A stretch of DNA of 29,697 nt. Origin: Chromera velia (lineage: Eukaryota > Sar > Chromeraceae). Shown piece by piece: positions 10,149 to 19,941 of this stretch. The position numbers and the translations under genes are program-made. The stretch's first letter is position 1, and the number at the start of each line of letters is the position of its first letter. The notes beneath the pieces were generated by a model. It worked only from the letters and a program-made list of their open reading frames with translations. It searched no databases and was not told the DNA's origin. Location of the stretch: assembly GCA_018398765.1 (NCBI GenBank), contig JAHBMJ010001215.1:3654-33350 (forward strand), written 5' to 3'.

Positions 10149-11730
10149 ATGTCTTTTGAACAGTTCTAGGCAGAAGTAGATACGACTCTGCTACAGGTTC
10201 AGCAAGGCCTCACCGCAGTCCAGCAGACCTAGCAGCAGCAAGGGCAGATACTGGTGGAACTGTAGCAAAGACAGATGGAGCAAGCTGCTGCGGCAGTCCA
10301 GCAGCCGATGGATGTACAAGGAGACCTAGCAAGGAGACGGTATATTGTTTAGAGGCGGACAGGGTGGTCTACCTCCTCAGGCGCCTGAAGTTCGAGAACA
10401 AGTTCCCAGAACTACACTAAAGAATCCGGATATCTTTACGAGAGTGCGGGAGAAAGTGGAAAGGTGGTGCACTAACATGGACAACTGGTTTGCGAATGCT
10501 CAGACCGCTCCGGAACGTCAACTCGGTCTGGCCAAGTCTTACTTGAGCCCTGAACTCAAGGACTGGTTTGACTTGGTGAAGTTGGAGGACAGCATTGGGT
10601 TTTGCAACTGGCCTGCCTTGAAGGACACATTGCTTCATCGGTACAGAGACAAGTATGTCCGCAGGGCAGTAAAAAAGAAGATCGCAATCCTCAGGTGCAC
10701 TGGAACTGTCAGCAACTACAACAACAAGTTCGACGTCGAGGCTTTGAAGCTGAAAAAGGCAGGAACGAGTGAGTGGGACCTCCTTGACAGCTACATCGAG
10801 GGTTTGCCACTGGATGTCATGTTTCAGACCAACAGACAGGAGTTGCAGACTCTGCAGGAGGCTATGGAGAAGGCTTTGGACAACGAGGCCTGGCTTCAAC
10901 AGGCATCAGCTCGGGGAGAAAAGTGGGCCAAAGGGGCAGGACCGATTCCAGGGGGGTCTCCACCGATTGACCTAACTGGACCGGCTCCGATGGAACTTTG
11001 TGGGGTGCGTTGTGGCATGCCGCTTTGCAACCCCAGATTGCCCCAGGCCCTGTGGGAGGAAAGATAGAGACGGGGACTTTGCCTTCAGTGTGGTGATCCC
11101 AATCACTAGATGAGGCAGTGCTAGAATGGGTTACGCGGTCCCCCGCAGGCACGCGCCATGTACACGTCCCCATTTGGAGGATGGCAGGAACCTCTACAGT
11201 GAGCAGCCCAGTTTCCTGAGTTTCGACGAGAAAGCTTTCTTCCTTGTAGATACTATGAGAGGGCTCGATACCCTTCTCTTTCTGGGTTGCCTTCTGCAGC
11301 GGAGGGGAGGAAGGAGACTTATCAGCCAGGCAGGGGGTTTGGAAGCAATGTTCCTTCGGGAGGACAGGGGCGTACCTTCAGCGACACTCCATCGTTTGGT
11401 CGGCGAACGTCTTCACCGCCCCGGGGGTCACAACCAGCGCGTCAGATAGGATCCAGACGAGTGGCGGGAGTGAGAACGATTCCCGGCCGGAGAAAAGATG
11501 ATCGCGTCGTGGTTCCTCGGGAACCTGAGGTACGTAGAGAAGTTGAGGAAGAAATAAGAAATATTGAGGAAAAAGGTCGGGGGTCGGGGGAGGAAGAAGA
11601 GGATGATGGTGATGAAAGTTACAGAGAGGGATTTGTCTATCAAGGCACGATTGCTGGCAGTCCAGTTAAAGTGTTTTATGATAATGGAGCTGATGACATT
11701 TTTGTTGATAACAAGTTTGCACACAATTAG
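10149..11730 (+). pseudogene. gag: gag and start of protease of element 1, broken by stops
   Basis: The likely start is ATG 10149. A Gln-rich N-terminal segment follows and is interrupted by TAG at 10167, 10230 and 10263. After a frameshift near 10320 a long frame (to 11067) encodes the capsid-like domain with WFANAQTAPERQLGLAKSYL. TAG 11065 follows, then a CX2CX4HX4C zinc knuckle at 11080-11121 that itself holds TAG 11107; further stops are TAG 11122 and TGA 11200. The same frame continues through a Gly/Arg-rich linker and an acidic stretch into the protease motif VFYDNGADDIFVD (aspartyl active site, normally D-S/T-G-A) and stops at TAG 11728. Gag packages the RNA; the protease would mature Gag-Pol. 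The copy is non-functional. Confidence 0.88.
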
Positions 11731-11785
11731 CAGCTCCATATTTGCAGGTTTTCGACCCCTATGAGATGTTGGATGGCTAGGTCGG

Positions 11786-13396
11786 ATGGTGGTGAAGGAG
11801 AATGGGAGACTGGACGCTACGGTCAGTGAGTATGTACCTCAAGTGCCTCTGCGCATACAGGAGTATTCAGAAATTGTGGGTGCATTGCTTGCTGACCTGG
11901 ATGGCTATGACGTGATCCTCGGTCGAAAATGGAGTGATGCACACAACGTCGAGCTCGACCATCCAACTCGGTCTCTTTGGTTCTTTTTCAAACGCCGTGA
12001 AGTGATTTTGAAAGGAGGGTACAAAAAAGACGAAAATTGCCCTCCCTTCTTGAATCCTGTGCAGGCTAGACGTTGCATCAAGAGGGGAGCGCCGTTTCAT
12101 ATCGTGTACATGGAGACGGTACGCCCACGACCACCTGCACAGGAGGAGTGCAAAGTGCAGACAACTGAAGTGAGTGAATTGGGGGGGAATGGAAAGGGAA
12201 GAATGGATAACAAGGGGATTCATGGGTCTGACTTTCTTTTTTCTCTTTCTTCTGATCATCCTATCTATTCTTCTTCTGATCTTTCTGAAGTGCGTGCATT
12301 TCTCAATCGACCGGATCCAGAGGTGCCTCGTGATGTGAAAGAAATTATGGCAGATCATGCGTCTCTTTTCTTTGATCGACTCTCTCATCTGCCACCGTCC
12401 AGAGGTCTTCATTTGGACTTCAAAATTGAACTTGAGCCTGGTCATTCACCTCTTGCACATCCACCTTACCGATTGTCAATAGAAGAGACAGATGAGCTGA
12501 GGAGACAGCTAGACATATATCTTGAACAAAGATTCATTCGACCGTCTGCTTCTCCTTATGCTGCTCCTATTCTTTTCGTACAAAAGAAAGACGGATCCAT
12601 GAGGATGTGTTGCGATTACACAGGCTTGAATCGCATCACAATAAAAGATAAGCATTCACTCCCCCATCCACAGGAATTAATCGATCAACTCCATGGGGCG
12701 CGATTTTTTACGATTCTAGATCTACGTCAGTACTATCACCAAATGAGAGTCAGGGAGGAAGACATCCCCAAGACAGCCTTCACAACACGATATGGCTCTT
12801 TTGAGTGGCTGGTCATTTCTTTCGGTTTGACGAACACGCCACCTTCTGCGATGAGGCTGATTCAATTTGCTCTTCGATCCTGTCTTGATCGTTTCGTTTC
12901 AGTATTTCTGGATAACATCCTCATTTATTCATGTACTAGAGAAGAACATAAAAAACATATTCGCACTATTCTGCGTTTGCTCAGTGAGAACAATCTGTAT
13001 GCCAAGCTCTCAAAGTGCCACTTCATGCAGAGTGAGGTGACCTTTTTGGGCTTGAGAAGATCCAGGACCGGGGTTCAACCAGAGGTAAGCAAAACAGAGG
13101 CAGTCAATAAGTGGCCGACCCCAAAGAACAGAAAGGACGTGCTCTCTTTCTTGGGGTTTGCGAATTGGGTGAGGAGATTCGTTCTCCGTTTTAGTGAGAA
13201 AGCAGGACCTCTCTATACTTTGTTGAAAGCGAAGTGGGTGTTTGAGTGGGAAGAAAAAGAAGAGAGAAGTTTTCAAGCACTAAAAGAAGCAGTCAGAAAT
13301 ACGGTTGAATTATTCATTCCCGATCCCCCCCGCCCGTTTGAAATCTTTGTGGACGCATGCGAATTGACTGAGACTTTGGGTACCGCTTTGATGTAA
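11786..13396 (+). pseudogene. pol: pol of element 1: protease C-terminus, reverse transcriptase, start of RNase H
   Basis: This is the longest intact stretch of pol, 536 codons. The protease end (VILGRKWSDAH) comes first, then a linker. The RT starts at about residue 225 with RFIRPSASPYAAPILFVQKK. It contains MRMCCDYTGLNRITIKD, FTILDLRQYYHQMRV, FEWLVISFGLTNTPPSAM and the catalytic segment VFLDNILIYS, followed by the connection domain (TFLGL, WPTPKNRKDVLSFLGFANW). RNase H begins with FEIFVDACE. The frame stops at TAA 13394 after TALM, where related elements usually have Gln. The second catalytic Asp of the F/Y-x-D-D box is Asn here, a single G-to-A change that should abolish polymerase activity. 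The frame is not continuous with the protease start, so a frameshift lies at 11731-11785. Confidence 0.92.
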
Positions 13397-13857
13397 GAGG
13401 ATCCGGAGATTGGTTACTTGCATCCGTGTGCTTTTGCTTCTTGTCGTATAAGCCTAGTAGAATTGAAGTATCACATTAGAGAGAAAGAATTTCTAGGGTG
13501 TGTTTTTGCAGTGAAGACGTGGAGACCATACGTGAATCATACAACCAAGGTGTGGTCGTGGATCATGAGTCTCTGAAATATGTGAATGTGTTTGCCGATC
13601 GCACCCTGATGTCTCCACGTATGCGCAGGTTCGTCTCAAGGTTTGATGAGCTCGGGATTACACCTCGGTACGTCCCGGGTGCACGAAACAGGGCGGCTGA
13701 TGCATTAAGCAGGGTACCTGGGTTAGCCGCACAGACAAAAGAGGTGCAGGAAGAGAGAAAAGACGTCTGTGAGCTTCTCTTAAATGAAGTGTATATGCAG
13801 CCAGATGAAGAGTTCTTGGGGAAGATAAGAAAGGGGTATGAGGAGGAACAGTTCTAG
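13397..13857 (+). pseudogene. pol: remainder of RNase H of element 1, frameshifted
   Basis: In the RT frame after TAA 13394 the sequence continues with ELKYHIREKEFLG (the RNase H Glu) and AVKTWRPYV. At about 13535-13550 the frame changes and continues with VVVDHESLKYVNVFADR and NRAADALSRVPG, which carry two further acidic RNase H positions. It ends at TAG 13855 in front of REIKEAVKHP. The domain is recognisable from order and motifs, but the reading is split by at least one indel and two stops. Confidence 0.85.
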
Positions 13858-15189
13858 AGGGAAATAAAGGAAGCAGTAAAGCATCCTAAGAAAGGAGTGC
13901 CTCTGCGACTACGGCTGAGAGTGCAACCTTTTCATATGGAAGACGGACTGCTTTTCTTCAACGATCGACTAGTAGTGCCAACAGAAAGGCTGCAAAAAAA
14001 TCTGATTTATGAACACCATGATACAGCCGTGGGGGGACATTTGAGGGGAGAGAAAACTTATCTGAAACTGGCTGGCTCTTTCTACTGGCCGCGTATGTAT
14101 GTGTTGGTCCAGCAGTATGTGAGGAAGTGTAACATTTGCCAGAGAGGGAAGAGACCAACAGAGAAGCTGCAGCAAGGCCTCCTGTATTTATATTTCAGTC
14201 ATTCTTTCTTGATTTTGTATTTGGACTTCCGAGGGTGTTGTATAAGAATAAATGGGTGGATGGAATTCTCTCTGTTGTCGATCGTTTGTCTAAAGCTCCT
14301 TGCTTCATTGCAGTCTCCTCAGGAATCACGGCAGAGGGGACGGCAGAGGCAGTCTTTGAACAAGTGATCCTCGAGTACGGGATGCCTCAATTGGTGGTGA
14401 GTGATCGTGATCCTCGTTTCCTTTCTGCTTTTTGGCAGGAGCTTGCTCGACTGTGGAAGATAAAATTGAACATGAGTACGAGAGGGCATCCACAGTCGGA
14501 TAGATAGACAGAGAGAGACAATCAGACGATTGAGCAAATGCTGCGCTGTTTTGTGGATGAACACCAGTCAGACTGGCCGAAGTGGTTGGCTGTGTATCAG
14601 TTTGCATATCGCGATTCAGTTCATTCAGCTCTTGGCATGTCTCCATTCCGTATTCTGTACCGCCACAATCCCATTCGTCTGCCTTCTGTCTCTGTACAAA
14701 CGAAATCTTTCTGCCCTCCAGCAGCAGAATTCGTAGACGCCAGAGAGGCAGAAATTATGAGAGCAAAAGAAAAATTGCAGAAGGCAAGAGAGCAGATGGC
14801 ACAACAAGTAGATCCACACAGGAGGGAAGTATCTTTCGAGCCTGGAGACTATGTACTTATCCGTAATTCTTACTTCAAAGGAGATAGAAAGCCAGGAAGA
14901 ATAGTGAAGAAACTTGAGCCGGTGTATTATGGACCCTTTGAGGTAGAAAGAAAGATATACGACAACGCATATGAGCTCATTTTCCCTGCAGGCGTACGAA
15001 CACACAATGTGATCAATGTCTCCTTCTTAAAAAAGTACGAAAGAGAGAAGACTGATCCGTTGCCTGCCATCCATCTTCCGACCTCTACAGAGGTGGAGTA
15101 TGAAGTTGAAGAAATTCTGGATCACAGGCGGATCGACGGACAGGTGCACTATCTCGTCTGGTGGAAGGGGGAGAGTAAGGAGAATGCGC
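13858..15189 (+). pseudogene. pol: integrase and N-terminal half of chromodomain of element 1
   Basis: A zinc-binding HHCC module comes first (EHHDTAVGGH ... KCNICQRGK). A 1-nt type frameshift follows near 14190. The catalytic core then shows LDFVFGLP (first Asp), VVSDRDPRF (second Asp) and, after TAG 14505, TERDNQTIEQML with the catalytic Glu. The stop replaces the Gln expected in the QTER motif. The GPY/F module is present (YYGPFEV). The frame then enters a chromodomain (VEYEVEEILDHRR, VHYLVWWKGES), which in chromoviruses directs integration to marked chromatin. The chromodomain is cut at 15193 by the nested transposon and resumes at 18769. Confidence 0.9.
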
Positions 15190-15193
15190 CGTG
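15190..15193. repeat. target-site duplication CGTG, left copy (nested transposon)
   Basis: CGTG here and at 18765-18768 flank the inverted-repeat element. Taking out the insert plus one CGTG rejoins the chromodomain reading frame exactly in phase, which fixes the boundaries. Confidence 0.88.
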
Positions 15194-15240
15194 AACTAAC
15201 TGTACTGACAATTGAAACTTTTATACTAGAAAGTGACTTT
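15194..15240 (+). repeat. left terminal inverted repeat of nested transposon
   Basis: The sequence runs from AACTAACTG to GTGACTTT. Its reverse complement is at 18718-18764 with three mismatches, all transitions. Confidence 0.9.
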
Positions 15241-16582
15241 TAATTTTCTATATATCACACTAAATTTTATATAAAAAACTAAGTCTTTAAAGCACTTAGA
15301 ATGATTCTATTTATTGTTTCTTACCTGCATGAAAGTATGAACAACTTTTAAAGATAAGGTTTAATGGGTTTGTGGTGTGTATGTTAGAAATTGTTGGACG
15401 TGAGTGAGGTGAAAGAGTTATAGTATATTGATATGTCGGAGAGTGATTGCAGACTCTGCAGACATGTGACAATACGCAGTGTAATGCACAAACAAGCTGA
15501 CTTTTACTTTTAATGGAATACGCCGAATCCGCATACTGATATAAGGAGGGAGCACACAGCGGGCAACCCCCATGAAAGGTAAAAATGAATGTCTACAAAC
15601 AGATCTGCCGATTTGACACCCACAGAAAGCAGTTCAACCAAACAAATATTGAGCACTATGACCGTACAAGAGGTAAATGCTTAGCTTCTGAAAGCCTGAT
15701 CGATCCATGGCCTCTAGCTAGAGGGCCTTGCCCATGACCAGCCATCATAGCGTTCTTGTTTTTTCTGGGTGAAGCCCGGCACTGGCCACTAGGTCTTAGT
15801 CCACCCAAGAGCCCTACCTCCAAATTCTTATGCAAACAAGAGCTACGCCTCACTCCCACAACTTCAGATCACCTGAGATTACTAGCCGTAATGCTTCCTC
15901 ACGAAACCCAAGCACCGACCAGCGGTCTTCCGAGAAAGGCTCAGTCTGACCTGTAGCACAGAATGATATGCAAAAATTCATAAAGTGGCTCACCTTCTGG
16001 CCACCTAGAGCTGGCCTCCTCATCCAGAAAGCCTTTCCAGCTCCTCATCTAGAGCTTGTTAGAGCGTACGCATAGAAGGAATTCAATAGAAGCTTTACTG
16101 GGGCAACTTTGTAGGCCCCTTTGCATGAAGACGGGCCGTACATGCCCTTCGTGATGGAAGATCAAAATTGCCCTCTCAGGGCAACCAGTAGAGTGAATGT
16201 CATAAACCTAAGAAAAAGCAAAGAAGCCAATCCTCTGGGCTTTCGATAAAGCCTACTTTCATTGCTGGAGAGCAAGTCTGTGTGATGGGAGAGAGGCGGC
16301 ACTAGGTCATGCTTTGATCGACTTGAAACATTCGACGGAAAGCCGATTTTGGGAGCCGATTTTAGATCGGCCAACCATGTGACGGCCCCAGAAGGCAAGC
16401 TACGCATTGCGGGCCAGGGCCCGGCCGGCCACCAAGGCCAAAAAGCACTTCCCGGCTGCGCGCTGACCCATCAAAAATTTGATTCAAAATGCCGATCTGA
16501 AAAATTCTCAGTCAGGTCTTCAGAAAGTTCTCCTCCACTCAGAAAGTCGGGTCAACAGAATGGGCCTCTATCCACAAAATCT

Positions 16583-16627
16583 CGTTGTCAAGCATTCCAT
16601 TGGATTGTATTGGAAGGCTTGACAACG
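16583..16627. repeat. small hairpin inside nested transposon
   Basis: CGTTGTCAAGC and its complement GCTTGACAACG, together with adjoining TTCCA/TGGAA, form a stem of about 17 bp with a short loop. Confidence 0.7.
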
Positions 16628-16851
16628 ACGAAATCGTGTTCAGCTTTTTATTCCAGACCCTCATTTTTGGAGAGGTTACAGATTCCGGAGTTTTTTCCCC
16701 CTCCGGTATCTGTGTTGGCTGGACACCTCTGGTTGCTCGTGGGAGTGGTTGCCTTGGTACAAAGGAGTTGTACAACAATTAGAAGGGTTGCCGTACCAGT
16801 TTGGATCGCTCAATCAGGTCAGTTCGTTTTGTGTCGTTCCACCAGCAACAG

Positions 16852-17083
16852 GGGGGGGTGGACCCTCTCGCAGGGGTATGAAGCAGGCCAATTTGGTACC
16901 CCTGGTGGAGGGGGGAGGTCCGACCTGCTCTGCAAGTTTGCGTCCAAAATGTGTTTAGGAGAAACATATAATTTCTCCTAAACACATTTTGGACGCAAAC
17001 TTGCAGAGCAGGTCGGACCTCCCCCCTCCACCAGGGGTACCAAATTGGCCCGCTTCATACCCCTGCGAGAGGGTCTATCCCCC
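16852..17083. repeat. long near-perfect palindrome (foldback)
   Basis: The arms at 16861-16964 and 16972-17075 are reverse complements over 104 bp. I find a single mismatch (CAGG versus CGGG). The spacer is 7 nt (CATATAA). Beyond the arms the G-run and C-run continue the pairing weakly. It could be a foldback element, a MITE that landed inside the transposon, or an assembly artefact. Confidence 0.9.
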
Positions 17084-17302
17084 CCTCCCAGTAAGGGAAT
17101 TAAAAAAATCTTGTTTGCAGAGATGAGCCTTCTTGGTGCATGCAGAAGGCTTTATACGATGTCTATAAGTGTTCCTGTATGGCTGTAACCTGGCCATTGT
17201 GGTTTTTGAAAGACTGACCGGTCTGCCCTCGGCAAGGCATAAAACTGCCGTCTCCCTTTGCATGTGTTGTTCACCCCTGCCCCCCTCCTCTGCTCTTTGC
17301 AG

Positions 17303-17365
17303 GTCGTGGGTCTCCTCCAGGAGATGCTTGTTTTGGCTCCCACTCCTTCTTCAACTCCTCCAGAG
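17303..17365 (+). other. exon-like block inside nested transposon (possible captured exon)
   Basis: A 63-nt block, 21 codons without a stop in the frame VVGLLQEMLVLAPTPSSTPP, is flanked by CTCTTTGCAG on the left and GTAGGT on the right. These are the same signals used by the host gene introns in this window. I recognise no homology. It may be a captured gene fragment or chance. Confidence 0.3.
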
Positions 17366-17449
17366 GTAGGTCTTTGCATTTTCATTAAGGCCGCAGTCTT
17401 CAGACTGCGAAAGGGAGCAGCGCCCCTACGTGCTGAGCCTATGTTTTTT

Positions 17450-18195
17450 TCTACCGGCCTGACTGCCTCCGAAATTTTGCCCTTTTTGCCTGCTTGACTG
17501 CCCTCCAGCTTTTGGCATTTCTGTCTGGCTAAATGCCTTCCCAATTTTGGCCTTTCCGCCCGCTTTATTGCCTTCCTAATTTCGGCCTTCGCTGCGCTCC
17601 CAATTTTGGTCTTCCTGCCTGCCCGATTGCCTTCCCAATTTCGGCCTTCTTGCCTGCTTGACTGCCTTCCAGAGTTTTGTATTCCTGCCATGCTGACTGC
17701 TTTCCGATTTTGGCCTTCTTGCCTACCTGACTGCCCTCTAAATTTCAGTCTTTCTGTCTGCCTCAATGCTTTCCAAATTTCGGCCTTTCTATCTGCCTGA
17801 CTGACTTCACAATTTCAGCCTTCCTGCTTATCCGGTTGCCTTCCCAATTTCGGCTTTCCTGCCTGCCTGATTGCCTTCCCTATTTCGGCCTTCCTTCCCA
17901 CCCAAGTTTTGGAATCCTCCTAACGCTTCCTAATTTCGGTCATCCTGCTTGCCCGATGGCCTTCCTAATTTTGTTCTTCCTGCTGGCCCGACTGTCTTCC
18001 CAAGTTCGGCCTTCTTGTATATCTGCCTGCCTCCCAGAGTTCATTCTTTCTGCCCATATGCCTGCCTTCCAATTTCGGTCTTCTTGGCGGCTTGACTGCC
18101 TTCCAATTTCGGCCTTCCTGCCCGCTTGATTGCCTTCCCGATTTCGGCCTTCCTGCCCGTCCGATTGCTTTCCCAATTTCGGTCTTCCTGCTTTT
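17450..18195. repeat. minisatellite with a 35-bp unit
   Basis: About 20 degenerate copies of a unit like GCCTTCCCAATTTCGGCCTT plus a TCCTGCCTGCCTGAT part. Adjacent units at 18141 and 18176 give the 35-bp period. Because 35 is not a multiple of three, the open frames through it (Arg/Gly/Gln-rich on -, Pro/Leu/Phe-rich on +) change composition between units and are not evidence of a protein. Confidence 0.9.
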
Positions 18196-18377
18196 ATGTA
18201 TCATTCTGATGCAAATTAAAGATACAGGTTATGTTTGCATGCATGCTTTTATGTGTATTCTGGCGATTCGACTGACTTTCTGTTTGTGTGCACGTATTTC
18301 TGCAGGTGGCGTTTACGGGCGTGCATGTTTGATATATACTGAGATGCTCCCTCCCTCCCCCCCCCCTGCCTCTGACA

Positions 18378-18401
18378 NNNNNNNNNNNNNNNNNNNNNNN
18401 N
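18378..18401. other. assembly gap (24 N)
   Basis: A run of N next to a C-rich stretch inside the nested transposon. The real length of the missing sequence is unknown. Confidence 0.99.
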
Positions 18402-18717
18402 GCCCGCCGTTGAGCAGTGCCTCATATGAATTGAAAACAAAACAGTTATGATCATGAGCAGAAATGTTTCAATCAGATCGATTCAGAGCCATTCAGATAC
18501 ATTTTTTATTGTGTTTTCGTCTTAGCGTTAATTTATGATGATAGGTACCAGTCTGAGACAATTTATGGTTTTGAAAAAATATATACTCTATATATACATT
18601 TTTTTATTTCATTTTTTAAACATCTTACTAAGCTTAAATAGTCTTAAATAAATTGTGAAAATCAATTAGTTTAAAAGTTAAACTATCTATTTCAATATTT
18701 TAAAAACTAAATTTTTT

Positions 18718-18764
18718 AAAGTCACTTTCCAGTACAAAAGTTTCAATTGTCAGTACAGTCAGTT
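18718..18764 (-). repeat. right terminal inverted repeat of nested transposon
   Basis: Reverse complement of 15194-15240 with three mismatches. It is followed directly by the CGTG duplication at 18765-18768. Confidence 0.9.
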
Positions 18765-18768
18765 CGTG

Positions 18769-18919
18769 GGAACCGACAGTCAGCCTCACGCATACAAAGG
18801 AAGCCCTGCATGCCTTTAAGGAGAAAAGAAGAGAAGCAGTGAAGAAAAAGGCAGGCAAGTATGGGATGGAGTTGAGAAGACGTGTGGTGCACGTCAGTGC
18901 AGTCGAGAATACCATATAA
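18769..18919 (+). pseudogene. pol: C-terminal half of the gypsy chromodomain and Pol tail
   Basis: After the right CGTG the chromodomain resumes with WEPTVSLTHTKEALHAF, the usual tryptophan-glutamate-proline part of the fold, followed by a basic tail and TAA 18917-18919. It is in phase with the part ending at 15189 once the insert and one CGTG are discounted. Confidence 0.88.
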
Positions 18920-19144
18920 AGCGGGGTGCGAATCTGTTAGTTAGAGACGCAGCTTCCTAGGCTGTGTGCTCTCTGGCTATCTGCTTCCCAGCCTAAAGAT
19001 GCTGAGAGTAATTCCGAGGACGTGGTATACATATGGTAGAAGAAGCACACTATGGTGTTGGTCGTGGCTTACCGACTTCATTCATACCTCTATGGTTCGA
19101 TTTCGATGATCTGAGTGATTGAGCTGAGCGTGGACGTCAGCTTC

Positions 19145-19158
19145 AGAAGGCAGGCAGG
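19145..19158 (+). other. polypurine tract of element 1
   Basis: AGAAGGCAGGCAGG lies directly before the TG of the 3' LTR, where the plus-strand primer is expected. It contains two C interruptions. Confidence 0.6.
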
Positions 19159-19411
19159 TGTGGGCCTGTCACAAGCATCGCGCCACGCTAGGGCCGCCGC
19201 CGACCTCGCAATGCCGCGTACACCCCGTCTGAATAAAGTGACGTCTGACCTTTGTGTGCGAAAGTTGTTCTGTGCCAGTCTCTCGATCGTGGTGTTGGCT
19301 GGTCTGAATAGTGGATCAACAGATTGACTCTGCTAGATTATACTTTAATGTGAGTTTGCCTACGATCTACGCTTATTGTAATTGAGCCTCTAGTACCGTA
19401 CACAGCTTGCA
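19159..19411 (+). repeat. 3' LTR of element 1
   Basis: 253 bp, TGTGGGCCTG to CAGCTTGCA. It pairs with 9831-10083 and is followed by the GCTTG target duplication at 19412-19416. Confidence 0.95.
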
Positions 19412-19941
19412 GCTTGTTTATGCAGCTTGCTCTGATGGAACGATACAGATCTTCCATGAAGACCAATAGAGAGGAAAAGCCCACGACAAGGGGAAGATCA
19501 TTCCAGGACTGCACACGATGCTCAGCAGCCGGCAAAGGGGGTAGACGAGGGGGCATCCTATGACCTATCTGGCATTCAACAACTCAGGAAAGAAGCTTGC
19601 ATCGGCTTCCAGAGACATAACAGTGAGAGGTCCGTGAGATCACGGGGCCTAGCTTCCAGCACTCCCTTCAGTATGCATGGGATGGATGGATGGGTGACAT
19701 GAATAGCCATCGTCGTGCAGAAAGCTTGATTCCCAGACCTATTTATTTACACATCCAGATGGATGCACCCTCTCTGTAGCTGAATGGGTCCATCTTTGTC
19801 AATCGTTCTTGGAAATCAGGGTGGCGGACTTCATCTAATTTCTAAGCATCTCTTGTCTCTTTTTCACCGTATTTGCATCCGTACATACGTGAATAATATG
19901 ATAAACGTTTGTGTATTCTCAATCAAACTGCCTTTGTGCAG

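Larger units (their letters stand above)
15194..18764. mobile_element. non-autonomous DNA transposon nested in the gypsy chromodomain
   Basis: 3571 bp bounded by terminal inverted repeats of about 47 bp (start AACTRACTGTACTGACAATT) with three mismatches, flanked by a 4-bp CGTG duplication. No transposase-like frame is recognisable, so mobilisation in trans is inferred. From left to right it holds an AT-rich subterminal zone, a unique mid-region, a small hairpin (16583-16627), a long palindrome (16852-17083), an exon-like block (17303-17365), a 35-bp minisatellite (about 17450-18195), a sequencing gap and a second AT-rich subterminal zone. A 4-bp duplication is compatible with superfamilies such as Sola, Ginger or Academ, but the ends alone do not let me assign one. 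Confidence 0.85.
9831..19411 (+). mobile_element. Ty3/gypsy chromodomain LTR retrotransposon (chromovirus type), decayed, with nested insertion
   Basis: The element has 253-bp direct LTRs (TG...CA), a GCTTG target duplication, a primer-binding site, gag with a CCHC knuckle, then protease, reverse transcriptase, RNase H, integrase and chromodomain in Ty3/gypsy order. It is 9581 bp as found. Removing the 3571-bp nested transposon and its 4-bp duplication leaves 6006 bp, a usual size. The copy cannot be active: there are at least eleven in-frame stops, about four frameshifts, and a changed RT catalytic motif. The LTRs differ at about 22 of 253 positions, of which 19 are transitions. No env-like frame is seen. 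Confidence 0.95.

Noticed and set aside
16349-16981. 210-codon open frame in the nested transposon as a transposase
   Set aside because: No DDE/DDD or other transposase motif; its end reads into the palindrome; composition looks like chance.
17450-18195. CRISPR array
   Set aside because: The 35-bp units are contiguous and degenerate, with no unique spacers, and the genome is eukaryotic.
17152-18204. Arg/Gly/Gln-rich repeat protein on the - strand
   Set aside because: The 35-bp repeat period is not a multiple of three, so the composition is not maintained in one frame; it is a minisatellite.
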